Below are positions 55,758 through 64,000 of a DNA stretch of 64,000 bases, one piece after another. Made by a program: the position numbers and the translations under genes. The stretch is from JAXDTI01 sp034090045. Its GTDB lineage: Bacteria > Actinomycetota > Actinomycetes > Actinomycetales > Actinomycetaceae. The DNA is taken from NCBI GenBank assembly GCA_034090045.1, contig JAXDTI010000008.1, forward strand, positions 57,497 to 121,496, written 5' to 3'. Positions within the stretch are counted from its first letter, which is position 1. Each line of letters begins with the position of its first letter. The notes below the pieces were generated by a model that made no database searches, was not told where the DNA came from, and worked only from the letters and a program-made list of their open reading frames with translations.

Positions 55758-57929
55758 GTGCATCAGCGCGACATCGACCGCATTTATTCGACTTTCGATG
55801 CCCAGGTTGAACGCTACCGCGGACTGCTTCATGAGGTTGAGGCTCGTGGCGGCGGCGGGACACCACAGAACCGGCTGGAGCGTGACGTGCTCGCCGAATA
55901 TTACAACTCGCAGTTGCAGCGGCTGGCAGCGATCGAGCAGCGCCTGGTTTTTGGACGTCTCGACATGAATGACGGAGAGGTCAGATACATAGGTCGCACC
56001 GGTCTGACAGACGCAGCTGGCGAACAGTTGTTGATAGATTGGCGAGCACCTTCGGCTGTGCCGTTTTATCAGGCCACAGCCAGCCACCCGATGAATGTGC
56101 GGCGGCGCCGACATATTTTGTTAGCAGGTCGTCGTGTCCGTTCAGTCGATGATGAGCTCTTGGACGCTAGCGGCAATGATGACCTGGACATTCAGGGGTC
56201 GGGGGCACTGTTGGCGGCTCTGAATAGAGGACGCAGCTCTCACATGGCAGATATTGTGGCAACTATCCAGGGAGAGCAGGACCGTATTATTCGTTCTGAT
56301 GCCCGACAGCTGCTGATTGTCCAGGGTGGCCCGGGTACTGGGAAAACCGCGGTTGCTCTGCACCGCGGAGCCTATCTGCTGTATTCACGCGCGGAGGCAC
56401 TGGCAAAGTCCGGGGTGCTGGTTGTGGGACCATCACGGGATTTCTTGCGCTACATCGAACAGGTTTTACCGGCTCTCGGTGAGACGGGTGTGACTTCGAC
56501 AACCCTGCCCGGCCTGATTCCCGGCTACCGTTTCAACCGTATTGCAGACACCGATGAGAGAGATCTGAAAGGTCGCGCCTCCTGGGCGCATATCTGTTCC
56601 CGAGCAGTTGAGTCTCTGGTTAGGCCACCGCAATCGGATTTGGTGTTTACGGTTAACCGGGTACAGCTTCGAATTAGTGTCGAACAGGCGTGTTCCGCTA
56701 TTGATTATGCTCAGGCACGGGGAGGCAGCCACAACGAACGTCGCGGCGTGTTTGTTTCGCAGATTCTTTCTTTACTGGTTCGCGAGTATCTCGGTGAGGC
56801 GTATACCGATGAGGAATCAACCCCCTCCGAGACTTCCTGGATTAGCGAGGATATCCGCGAAAATATCGAGGTTAGGCGAGCGTTAAACCTGATTTGGTTA
56901 CCTGTCACTCCAGAGCGGCTGCTGCGCAGGATGCTGCGTTACCCGCGCTACCTTGCGGATTTGACGAATGACTTTAGTGACACCGATTTGGAAAGCTTAC
57001 ATGCTTTAGCTGACGCGGAACTCTCCGATGCCGACGTGCCTTTGATAGATGAGCTTTCCGAGCTTCTCGGCGACCTTTATAGCAACGAAAAAGCGCGTGA
57101 TGAAAACGCTGATGCTCGACGGCGAGAGGCGGAACTGATACGCGCCCAGGAGGCCATCGACGAAATGGATTTGGGCGGGGGTATTGTGAGCGCCGAGATG
57201 ATAGCAGCTCATGCCCTCGACGGTACACAGCGGGATGAACGATACGGGACAGCAGCGTTAACGGATCGTTCCCACGTTTTCGGGCACGTGATTGTCGATG
57301 AGGCTCAGGAGCTCACCCCCATGTCATGGCGAATGCTGTTGCGTCGCTGTCCGTCACGTTCCATGACGGTTGTTGGGGACATTGCACAGCGGCGCGGTGA
57401 AATGCTGCCGTGGATGGAACTGTTGGGGCCGGCACGGCGAGCATTAAGCGAAATAACCGAATTGAGTGTCTGCTATCGCACGCCAGGAGCTATTATGCGG
57501 GCAGCGGAGCGCGTTTTGAGAGCCAGCGGCCGGGTCAGCCCCTATCCGGTACGTGCAATTCGGGAACGACCGGAAGCAATCGAGGTGATTAAAGCGGACG
57601 CGGGTAGGCTCGGCGAGCAGGTTCGCGCAGCCTATACTTCCGAACTCGTTTTACTCGGTGCTGGCACCAAAGATTCAAAGGATGCCAATGAAATTCACGG
57701 TAGCGTTGGGGTTGTGAACGGCTCCGGCATTGAGCTGCCGGTTCCTTCCCTGATTCCCTCGCAGGTAAAGGGACTGGAATACGACTGTGTAATTCTTGTA
57801 AAACCGGAAGAAATCGGGGATCTTGGGGATCTGTATGTCGCAATGACCAGGGCAACTCAACGATTGATAGCCATAACTGGGGATCCCGATGGGGAGACGA
57901 TGAGGTTTTTCACTTCCGACAGGTCGTAG
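55758..57929 (+). CDS. helR: HelR/HelD-type RNA polymerase recycling ATPase (UvrD-like)
   Basis: 723 aa SF1 helicase-like motor. Walker A GGPGTGKT at residues 190-197, Walker B VIVDEAQEL, motif III VVGDIAQRR and a C-terminal motif VI (YVAMTRATQRL). The N-terminus (IDRIYSTFDAQVERYRGLL) is the coiled-coil that enters the RNAP secondary channel in HelD proteins. Actinobacterial members release stalled or rifamycin-bound polymerase and can raise rifamycin tolerance; that activity is inferred here. GTG start behind GGAGG. No rifamycin-associated element seen upstream. Confidence 0.88.
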   Translation: MHQRDIDRIYSTFDAQVERYRGLLHEVEARGGGGTPQNRLERDVLAEYYNSQLQRLAAIEQRLVFGRLDMNDGEVRYIGRTGLTDAAGEQLLIDWRAPSAVPFYQATASHPMNVRRRRHILLAGRRVRSVDDELLDASGNDDLDIQGSGALLAALNRGRSSHMADIVATIQGEQDRIIRSDARQLLIVQGGPGTGKTAVALHRGAYLLYSRAEALAKSGVLVVGPSRDFLRYIEQVLPALGETGVTSTTLPGLIPGYRFNRIADTDERDLKGRASWAHICSRAVESLVRPPQSDLVFTVNRVQLRISVEQACSAIDYAQARGGSHNERRGVFVSQILSLLVREYLGEAYTDEESTPSETSWISEDIRENIEVRRALNLIWLPVTPERLLRRMLRYPRYLADLTNDFSDTDLESLHALADAELSDADVPLIDELSELLGDLYSNEKARDENADARRREAELIRAQEAIDEMDLGGGIVSAEMIAAHALDGTQRDERYGTAALTDRSHVFGHVIVDEAQELTPMSWRMLLRRCPSRSMTVVGDIAQRRGEMLPWMELLGPARRALSEITELSVCYRTPGAIMRAAERVLRASGRVSPYPVRAIRERPEAIEVIKADAGRLGEQVRAAYTSELVLLGAGTKDSKDANEIHGSVGVVNGSGIELPVPSLIPSQVKGLEYDCVILVKPEEIGDLGDLYVAMTRATQRLIAITGDPDGETMRFFTSDRS

Positions 57930-57932
57930 AAT
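57927..57932 (+). promoter_or_regulatory. Candidate -10 box of serA (leaderless)
   Basis: TAGAAT overlaps the helR stop codon and is followed by 6 nt and the serA ATG. No Shine-Dalgarno precedes the ATG. No good -35 element. Confidence 0.45.
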
Positions 57933-57938
57933 GACTGC

Positions 57939-59162
57939 ATGACGAAAATACTGTTACTGGAAAACCCGCATCAAGTCGCTGATGAACATTTCGCTGACGC
58001 ACAGGATCTCGATATTAACGTGGAGCGTATCGAGGGTTCGCTTGATGCCCCTGAACTTATAGAACGTCTGCAAGGCAAAGATATTGTCGGTATCCGCTCG
58101 AAGACGAATATCACCGAGCAAGTTCTGGATGCCTGCCCACAGCTGCAGGTGGTTGCGACTTTCAGCATCGGCACCAACCAGATTGACATTCCGGCGTGTA
58201 CGAAACGCGGCATAGCGATTTTCAATGCGCCGTATTCGAATACTCGTTCGGTTGTGGAGCTGGTTATTTCCGATATTGTGGCACTTCAGCGTCGGATGCC
58301 GGAAAAGAACGCCCAGGTTCACCGCGGCGAGTGGGAAAAGAGCGCTACCGGCTCCCACGAGGTGCGAGGTAAGACCCTGGGCATTATCGGTTATGGCTCA
58401 ATCGGCACTCAACTCTCGGTTGTTGCCGAAGCTTTGGGCATGAATGTCATCTTTTATGACCTACAGGAACGCTTGGCCATCGGTAATGCAACAAAGTTGA
58501 ACAGTATGGAGGACGTGCTGCGCAACTCTGATTACATTTCGCTGCATATCGACGGACGCCCCTCCAACAATAACCTCATCGGCGAAAAAGAGTTCGCCAT
58601 GATGAGAGACGGCGCGGTCTTTATCAACCTGGCACGTGGTCAGGTTGTGGATATTGACGCTCTAGCTGCCGCCCTGGAATCGGGCAAAATTTCTGGTGCC
58701 GCCGTGGACACCTATCCGACAGAACCGAAGAAAAATGGTGACCCCTTTGAATCTCCGCTGTTGAAGTACCCGAACACTATTTTGACCCCGCATATTGGTG
58801 GCTCCACCCTGGAGGCTCAAGAGAGTATCGGGCATTTTGTTTCCGGAAAGATTGTGGACTATCTGCGCAACGGAGCCACGGATATGAGCATTAACTTCCC
58901 GAATATGACTATGGAAGCTCACCAGGATGCCCGCTACCGTATCGCCCTGTTCCACCGGAATGTTCCGGGCGTGTTGGCACGTTTGAATGCGCTTTTTGCC
59001 GAGCAGAATGTCAACATTAACGGTCAGCTTCTAGGCACCCAGGGTGAGTATGGTTACGTGCTCGCTGATATTGCTTCCGAACTTCCGATTGAGGTCATTG
59101 CAGCGATTCGCGACAGGGAAGAAACTATTCGTTTACGCGTTATGGAGGCTCCACAAGCCTGA
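57939..59162 (+). CDS. serA: D-3-phosphoglycerate dehydrogenase
   Basis: 407 aa, first step of serine synthesis. NAD motif GIIGYGSIGTQLS, NLARGQVVD, catalytic His in PHIGGST, then a C-terminal ACT domain (LFHRNVPGVLARLNALF) for serine feedback. This is the short E. coli-like form without the intervening domain of the longer mycobacterial SerA. 9 nt after helR. Confidence 0.96.
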   Translation: MTKILLLENPHQVADEHFADAQDLDINVERIEGSLDAPELIERLQGKDIVGIRSKTNITEQVLDACPQLQVVATFSIGTNQIDIPACTKRGIAIFNAPYSNTRSVVELVISDIVALQRRMPEKNAQVHRGEWEKSATGSHEVRGKTLGIIGYGSIGTQLSVVAEALGMNVIFYDLQERLAIGNATKLNSMEDVLRNSDYISLHIDGRPSNNNLIGEKEFAMMRDGAVFINLARGQVVDIDALAAALESGKISGAAVDTYPTEPKKNGDPFESPLLKYPNTILTPHIGGSTLEAQESIGHFVSGKIVDYLRNGATDMSINFPNMTMEAHQDARYRIALFHRNVPGVLARLNALFAEQNVNINGQLLGTQGEYGYVLADIASELPIEVIAAIRDREETIRLRVMEAPQA

Positions 59163-59178
59163 TATCTGTGCAGCTACA

Positions 59179-59214
59179 AACGAGGGGACTACCCGCCTGG
59201 GTTGCCCCCTCGTT
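59179..59214. terminator. Terminator between convergent serA and nrdR
   Basis: 9-bp stem AACGAGGGG / CCCCTCGTT with an inner ACCC/GGGT hairpin, followed by GTGTTGATT on the plus strand. It likely serves both convergent genes. Confidence 0.65.
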
Positions 59215-59237
59215 GTGTTGATTCAACTCTGTGAGTT

Positions 59238-59678
59238 TCAGGAACGAAACTCTGCGATGGCTTTCTCGAAATCTGCCAGCGAGTCAAAGTCAAGATAGAC
59301 GGATGCGAAACGCAGGTAGGCAACTTCGTCAAGCTCTTTCAAAGGTGCCAGAATCGCCTGGCCGATGAGTTTAGCAGGTATCGGATTTTTCCCGTCCTCT
59401 CGGAGACCGTCTTCGACTTTTTGAGCCAGTAGTTGCAGGTCGTCCTCACTTACCGGTCGCCCCTGGCAGGCTTTGCGCACTCCGGAAATAACTTTTTCTC
59501 GGGAAAACTGTTCAATAACTCCAGCACGTTTCTTAACAGCAAGCGCCGCGGTCTCCTGGGTGGTGAAGCGTCTGCCGCACTGTCCGCATTCACGTCTCCG
59601 GCGAATCACCGCTCCCTCATCGCTGGTACGGGAATCGACCACTCGCGAGTCGGGATAGCGGCAAAATGGGCAACGCAT
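59238..59678 (-). CDS. nrdR: Transcriptional repressor NrdR
   Basis: 146 aa ATP/dATP-sensing repressor of ribonucleotide reductase genes. Zinc ribbon Cys3, Cys6, Cys31 and Cys34, then the ATP-cone domain (VIEQFSREKVISGVRKAC). Full length. Target NrdR boxes are not visible in this window. Confidence 0.97.
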   Translation of the reverse strand: MRCPFCRYPDSRVVDSRTSDEGAVIRRRRECGQCGRRFTTQETAALAVKKRAGVIEQFSREKVISGVRKACQGRPVSEDDLQLLAQKVEDGLREDGKNPIPAKLIGQAILAPLKELDEVAYLRFASVYLDFDSLADFEKAIAEFRS

Positions 59679-59775
59679 TCTCTCTCCTATGCCTGGTTTT
59701 AGTTCTGCTCACAACATAAACCGGGCAGAGGCGCTTCGCAAATCAGGTGCTGCCTTCAAACTGAGATCGAGCACG

Positions 59776-60294
59776 TCAATGACCCGCGGGCACCATTAAC
59801 CGCTGCCCGGCAACAACCTGATCGGTTGTGAGACCATTCATCTCTCGTATGGTTTGAAGCGCTTCGGGCAATGGCATACCTGAGTTGAATCCACTCGCCA
59901 GCTCGATGAGCGTCTCTCCCGGTTGCACGATAATCTCGGTGGTATACCCGGTATATCCGGGATCATAGACCAGCATGCCGATTCCGACTCCGGCAGCTAT
60001 TGCGAACGCCATTATCGCAATAACTTTTACCGCTTTGCGTAATGCCGTCACTACTAGCATTCGATAACCGGTTCTCGAATGAGCAGGTTCCGTTAACGGC
60101 TGGACAGGGTCCCTGTGTCGCACCTGCGTGTTCATTTGACCTATGTCTTCACGCTGTCGTAGAACTCGGTTTGTTATCTCCCGTTCGCGCAGGTACTCAT
60201 CATCCACAATCCGCAGATGCGGGACTGCCGATAACGACTGCCCCCCATCTACAGAATCGATACTCTGTACCGGGTATGCCCTGATTGCGCTCAC
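59776..60294 (-). CDS. SOS-linked LysM membrane protein (YneA/ChiZ-like division inhibitor)
   Basis: 172 aa: cytoplasmic N-terminus of about 77 residues, one transmembrane helix (about 86-110), then an extracytoplasmic LysM domain (VQPGETLIELASGFNS ... VAGQRLMVPAGH). It is divergent from lexA and shares its SOS box. That arrangement and domain layout match YneA of Bacillus and ChiZ/Rv2719c of mycobacteria, which block division after DNA damage. Its role here is inference from position and fold. GTG start behind AAGGAGGAACAG. Confidence 0.8.
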   Translation of the reverse strand: MSAIRAYPVQSIDSVDGGQSLSAVPHLRIVDDEYLREREITNRVLRQREDIGQMNTQVRHRDPVQPLTEPAHSRTGYRMLVVTALRKAVKVIAIMAFAIAAGVGIGMLVYDPGYTGYTTEIIVQPGETLIELASGFNSGMPLPEALQTIREMNGLTTDQVVAGQRLMVPAGH

Positions 60295-60343
60295 CTGTTC
60301 CTCCTTCTGAGAGCCATGTTACGAAGCCTCCACCGAGAGGTTT

Positions 60344-60357
60344 CGAACATTTGTTCG
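60344..60357. promoter_or_regulatory. SOS box (LexA operator)
   Basis: CGAACATTTGTTCG matches the Gram-positive/actinobacterial LexA site CGAACNNNNGTTCG exactly. It lies between the divergent lexA and LysM genes, just upstream of the lexA -10 candidate TATGAT (60369-60374), so it can repress both. Confidence 0.9.
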
Positions 60358-60453
60358 TTGAACATCTGTATGATACTCTAGTGTTTGTCGGCAACTTCCG
60401 CAAGTCCTGATTCCAGTGAAACAGGAACCACCTACATTTTTGAGGAGAGCGTC

Positions 60454-61152
60454 ATGATGAACAGCGACAAGCGTGATTCCGGAACAATGAATCCCGCCGA
60501 ATTGCGTCCGCGCACCCGCGCGGTCTATGACGCTTTGACCGAGGCTATCCGCACGTTGGGTTATCCTCCGTCGGTTCGGGAATTGGCCGAAACGGTTGGA
60601 CTGTCATCTCCGGCGACCGTGAAACATCATCTCGACATTTTGGAAAATCTCGGGTATATACATCGCGGTGCCGGACGTTCCAGAGCTATCGAACTGGTAG
60701 ACATGGAATCACAGCAGACCGAGGGTTCCTCACCGCACATACATCTGGTTCCGGTGTGCGAGAATCCCGAATCCGGCGATTCGGTTTCTGTACCTCTCGT
60801 CGGGCAGATTGCGGCGGGCGCGCCCATAACTGCGGAACAACATATCGAGGACAGCTATGCCCTGCCCCGACAGCTCACCGGCAGTGGTGAACTTTTCATG
60901 CTGCAGGTTCGCGGAGATTCTATGATAGATGCCGCAATCTGTGACGGAGACTATGTTGTGGTTCGTTCGCAACCTTCCTGCCAGGGCGGCGACATTGTAG
61001 CCGCCCTGCTTGATGACGAGGCGACCGTAAAGACACTCTCCTATTCGGACGGCCACCAGTGGCTGCTGCCACAAAACCCTGCCTACGAGCCGATTCTCGG
61101 TGACTATGCGACCATCATGGGGCGGGTTGTGACAGTATTGCGAAGCCTCTAG
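60454..61152 (+). CDS. lexA: SOS repressor LexA
   Basis: 232 aa from the ATG at 60454 (GAGGAGAG upstream). Winged-helix DNA-binding domain (PPSVRELAETVGLSSPATVK), self-cleavage bond Ala121-Gly122 (IAAGAP), catalytic Ser156 (GDSMID) and Lys193 (TVKTLS). Controls the adjacent LysM gene and itself. Confidence 0.97.
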   Translation: MMNSDKRDSGTMNPAELRPRTRAVYDALTEAIRTLGYPPSVRELAETVGLSSPATVKHHLDILENLGYIHRGAGRSRAIELVDMESQQTEGSSPHIHLVPVCENPESGDSVSVPLVGQIAAGAPITAEQHIEDSYALPRQLTGSGELFMLQVRGDSMIDAAICDGDYVVVRSQPSCQGGDIVAALLDDEATVKTLSYSDGHQWLLPQNPAYEPILGDYATIMGRVVTVLRSL

Positions 61153-62639
61153 TTCCCCTCTGAAACGCCGGCCACTTTTGCGATTTGCCCAGCTAAGTCT
61201 GGGTAGGCTCTACCAACAATTCTGGTTCCCTCATCTAGATAATCTATTTTTTCGACTTCGCCATCTGCGTACATACGGGAGACGAGTTCTCCATGCTCAT
61301 AGGGAACGACCGTATCTATCGGCACTTTCGGGGCTGGCAACATATCTGCGATAGCATCCCACAGGTCTTCAACACCTTCGCCGGTACGCGCCGAAACAAC
61401 GACTGCTCGCGGCACCTGAGCACGGATCCTGGCAACCACTTCCGGTGTGGCAATATCGACCTTATTGATGACTATCAGCTCCGGGATGTCGAGCGCTCCC
61501 GGAATATCGGCTAGCACATCGTGCACCGCTCGAACCTGGTCGAGCGGATCTGGGTGAGATCCGTCTACAACATGTAGCACCAGATCTGCTTCTGCGATTT
61601 CTTCGAGGGTGGAGCGAAAAGCATCAACGAGTTCGTGCGGGAGCCGGGAGACAAAACCGACAGTGTCGGTGAGCGTGAACTCTCGTCCATCAGCGGTGCG
61701 AGCTTTCCGAACAGTCGGATCTAGGGTGGCAAAGAGTGCATCGTGTACCAGCACCCCCGCATCTACCATCCGGTTCATCAACGTGGATTTTCCAGCGTTC
61801 GTGTAGCCAACTATCGCCACTGACGGCACGTTTTTACGGCGACGGTCATGACGGGAAACCACCCGGGCGGTACGCATGGATTTAATTTGCCGGCGCAGTT
61901 TCGATATTCGCTGTCCGATACGACGCCTATCTAGCTCAATTTTGGTTTCCCCAGGGCCGCGAGAACCTATACCTGCACCACCGGCGACACGCCCACCGGC
62001 CTGTCGCGACATGGATTCACCCCACCCGCGCAGCCGCGGTAGCAGGTACTGTAGCTGCGCCAACTCGACCTGTGCTTTACCTTCACGAGATTTCGCGTGC
62101 TGGGCGAAAATATCGAGTATGAGTACAGTTCGGTCAACAACCTTGATTTTTACTACGTCTTCGAGACCTCGGCGTTGCGAAGCAGACAACTCATCATCGA
62201 CGATTATGGTGTCCGCCCTGGTTTCTACAGCGATTTGGGCGAGACTGCGGGCTTTCCCGGAACCTATATAGGTTGCTTTATCCGGGGTGTCACGTCGTTG
62301 CAGTGCCCCGCCTACAACTGTGGATCCTGCGGTTTCAGCGAGTGCGGCAAGCTCAAAGAGCGACCGTTCGGCGTCTTCCCGAGTGACATCCCCAAAAAGT
62401 CCCACGAGCAGCACTTTTTCCAATGCAACTCGACGGTATTCGACATCGGCGACAGCCTCAAGGTCCGATTGCAGACCGGATATGCGAGTCAGCTCCGAAC
62501 GCTGCCGCCATTCTTCACTTCCGGTGTCGAGATCCCGGTATCCGACCTGACGTTTAGTGTGAGCATCCTCGCGCTGCAAGATACGCGCTATTGTTTCACG
62601 TTCTCGATTTACTTCCTGCTCAAAACCAGTTTCTTTCAC
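61149..62639 (-). CDS. hflX: Ribosome-associated GTPase HflX
   Basis: 496 aa. HflX N-terminal domain with GGRVAGGAGIGSRGPGE, then a TRAFAC GTPase domain with G1 GYTNAGKSTLM, G3 DTVGF and G4 NKVD. Splits stalled ribosomes in other bacteria. GTG start; the 3' end overlaps lexA by 4 nt convergently. Confidence 0.96.
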   Translation of the reverse strand: MKETGFEQEVNRERETIARILQREDAHTKRQVGYRDLDTGSEEWRQRSELTRISGLQSDLEAVADVEYRRVALEKVLLVGLFGDVTREDAERSLFELAALAETAGSTVVGGALQRRDTPDKATYIGSGKARSLAQIAVETRADTIIVDDELSASQRRGLEDVVKIKVVDRTVLILDIFAQHAKSREGKAQVELAQLQYLLPRLRGWGESMSRQAGGRVAGGAGIGSRGPGETKIELDRRRIGQRISKLRRQIKSMRTARVVSRHDRRRKNVPSVAIVGYTNAGKSTLMNRMVDAGVLVHDALFATLDPTVRKARTADGREFTLTDTVGFVSRLPHELVDAFRSTLEEIAEADLVLHVVDGSHPDPLDQVRAVHDVLADIPGALDIPELIVINKVDIATPEVVARIRAQVPRAVVVSARTGEGVEDLWDAIADMLPAPKVPIDTVVPYEHGELVSRMYADGEVEKIDYLDEGTRIVGRAYPDLAGQIAKVAGVSEGN

Positions 62640-62665
62640 AATCTCATTTCATCTAGGGTTGAAAT

Positions 62666-63283
62666 ATGGTTCAGCATTATTTTAGTTCTTCACCGGCTCC
62701 CGAGCCCGGTGAACTGAAAGATTTAACTGCTACTTTGGCGGGGCGGGAGCTGAAGATGGTGACGGCACCGGGCGTGTTTTCTGCTGACCGATTAGATGCG
62801 GCAACCGGGGTGCTGTTACGGGCGCTGGAAAAAGAACCGGCACCTGCGGGAACCTGCCTGGATCTGGGATGCGGCTGGGGACCTTTAGCTTTAGCCATGA
62901 AGATTAGAGGCGGCGATAACGCCGAGGTTTACGCTGTCGATATCAACGAGCGGGCACGCTACCTGTCGGCCGCTAATGCTAAACGTGCCGGGTTACTCAT
63001 TAAAGTGGGGTCACCGGAGGAGCTCGCGAACTTGCGCGACATCGATGTGATTTGGTCTAACCCGCCGATTCGGATAGGTAAGGGGGCGCTTCACGAGTTG
63101 CTGACGCAGTGGTTCGAACGGCTATCCCCCACCGGGAGCGCATATATGGTTGTCGGAAAAAACCTGGGGGCCGATTCGCTCGCCAAGTGGCTCACCGAGA
63201 ACGGCTTCCCCACTGAAAGGATCGCTTCGAAACGCGGTTTCCGTATCCTGCGAACCACCCACGATTCAGACCGAATACCTTGA
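62666..63283 (+). CDS. RsmC-like class I SAM-dependent methyltransferase
   Basis: 205 aa. SAM motif LDLGCGWGPLAL, then the NPPI catalytic motif SNPPIRIGKG typical of RsmC/RlmG-type 16S/23S rRNA N2-guanine methyltransferases and the small YbxB group. Short compared with full RsmC (single domain). TAGGGT ends 6 nt upstream of the ATG, so possibly leaderless. Confidence 0.88.
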   Translation: MVQHYFSSSPAPEPGELKDLTATLAGRELKMVTAPGVFSADRLDAATGVLLRALEKEPAPAGTCLDLGCGWGPLALAMKIRGGDNAEVYAVDINERARYLSAANAKRAGLLIKVGSPEELANLRDIDVIWSNPPIRIGKGALHELLTQWFERLSPTGSAYMVVGKNLGADSLAKWLTENGFPTERIASKRGFRILRTTHDSDRIP

Positions 63284-63395
63284 AATGGAAGTCAGTGACC
63301 GACCCGCCACTGCCACATTCTGTTGCTTTCGATAGGCCACCAACTCGACAGAAATAACATTAGGCAAAACCAACTCAGCGACCAAAAAACGGAGT

Positions 63396-63847
63396 TGAAC
63401 GTACTGGGTTTTGTTCGTTTCTTATGATGTTGCTACTTGCTTGTTTGTGGCGGTAGCGTGTTGTACCAGTGCACCCAGTTCACTGTGGCAAACTCGACAT
63501 CCATTAATGAAGACCAGGGTTCGCTGTAGAGCAGCTCGGCCTTTGTAGAGTCCGTTCATGGTTTCTGCTAGCGCGTTATCGTAAAAATCGCCCCAATCCC
63601 AGTGGAGGGCTTGATCCCGTAATCAGCAAGCTTCTAGTTATACGTAATAGACACGTATTGAGATACGTGATCACCGTGATGAATCCAGTCCATCGAGATC
63701 TCCTGTGGCAAGCGCAATCGACTGCTCTAAGGCTTCCAACGGGGGTCTCAGTTATCATCGAGGAGCGGGCAGCCCAGCCCTCAATCTATCTGGCGGGCAC
63801 GTCACCAAGCCTGTCAAAAAACCAGGAACAAAACCCAGGACGCTTCA
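63396..63847. mobile_element. Internally deleted IS3-family remnant with both terminal repeats
   Basis: Inverted ends share a perfect 13-bp CTGGGTTTTGTTC (63404-63416, with its complement at 63826-63838), extendable to about 22 bp and bounded by TG...CA. Inside lies only the 3' part of an IS3 transposase, riddled with frameshifts. The element is about 450 bp; a full IS3 is 1.2-1.5 kb. No target duplication seen. Confidence 0.8.
63433..63775 (-). pseudogene. IS3-family transposase (OrfB), decayed C-terminal fragment
   Basis: Minus-strand pieces read VGWAARSSM, LEQSIALATGDL, IHHGDH, FYDNALAETMNGLYK, AELLYSEPWSSLMDVEFA and VNWVHWYNTL in turn, the usual order of the IS3 DDE core end. They are split across frames, with at least three frameshifts and an internal TAG where Gln is expected. 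Not functional. Confidence 0.85.
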
Positions 63848-63855
63848 AATCCGAT

Positions 63856-64000
63856 CAGACGGCATATTTTGATATTATCTGATGCATTTGAGAGATTTTT
63901 TTCTCCATGTCGGTAACCAGTTTGAATTGGGTGCGGGCGCGATCGAGGTTATGCCCGGGACGGTGAACCTTAAAATATTTGTCCCCGTCAATATAATCGG
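63856..64000 (-). CDS. 3' end of an unrecognised gene, cut by right edge
   Basis: Open minus-strand frame of 48 codons from the right edge to a TGA at 63858-63856, reading GDKYFKVHRPGHNLDRA ... TDMEKKISQMHQIISKYAV. The codons look coding and end just 8 bp past the IS remnant. I cannot assign a family from this part. Confidence 0.45.

Noticed and set aside
1..64000. CRISPR arrays, tRNA or rRNA genes, prophage, toxin-antitoxin pairs
   Set aside because: No regularly spaced repeats, no cloverleaf arms with T-loop motifs, and no phage or TA genes were seen by eye; a tRNAscan/CRISPR finder run would settle it.

Overview
The window is a stretch of core chromosome from a mid-GC actinobacterium. The evidence is tandem clpP1-clpP2 ahead of clpX, a dcw cluster without ftsA but with sepF, yggT and divIVA (Wag31) after ftsZ, a PriA-type HisA, a HelR/HelD-type RNA polymerase recycling ATPase, an actinobacterial ileS T-box leader, and frequent GTG/TTG and apparently leaderless starts. 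The combination fits the Actinomycetaceae (Mobiluncus, Varibaculum or Actinomyces relatives). That placement is inferred from gene order and families, not from a search.

Layout. 1-8.0 kb: folC (cut by the left edge) behind ileS with its T-box leader, divergent proC, the LpdA-type flavoprotein, and a small GNAT/AhpD-like operon. 8.1-12.8 kb: valS and a FadD15-type acyl-CoA synthetase. 12.9-18.3 kb, minus strand: clpP1-clpP2-clpX-chorismate mutase, then a polar amino-acid ABC transporter (binding protein, permease, ATPase). 18.4-19.8 kb: tig. 19.8-29.0 kb: a long same-strand run of hisD, a dicarboxylate/amino-acid symporter, hisC, hisB, an unknown gene, hisH, priA, an SseB-like gene, ybaK, panD and azlCD, with mostly 1-8 nt overlaps inside the his part. 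29.0-34.7 kb: a membrane protein, an S4 RNA-binding protein, dnaE, an RluD-type pseudouridine synthase and lspA.

34.7-51.2 kb is the division and cell-wall cluster, read on the minus strand: mraZ, rsmH, ftsL-like, ftsI, murF, mraY, murD, ftsW, murG, murC, ftsQ, ftsZ, pgeF, sepF, yggT, divIVA. murE is missing from its usual place between ftsI and murF. Three AAAGTGG direct repeats at 10-bp spacing, an MraZ operator, precede mraZ. 51.3-59.2 kb: a DUF3040 protein, dinB, a PAC2 protein, glpK, helR and serA. 59.2-62.6 kb: nrdR and an SOS module in which lexA and a membrane LysM protein diverge from one SOS box, then hflX. 62.6 kb to the end: an RsmC-like methyltransferase, a 450-bp internally deleted IS3-family remnant with both ends preserved, and the 3' end of an unrecognised gene.

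I see no CRISPR array, prophage, tRNA/rRNA gene or defence island, and no clearly new multi-gene system. The items most worth a second look are the unknown gene and transporter inside the his operon, the loss of murE from dcw, the SOS/LysM pair, a group of apparent leaderless starts with a -10 box 6-7 nt from the start codon, and the IS remnant with intact ends.
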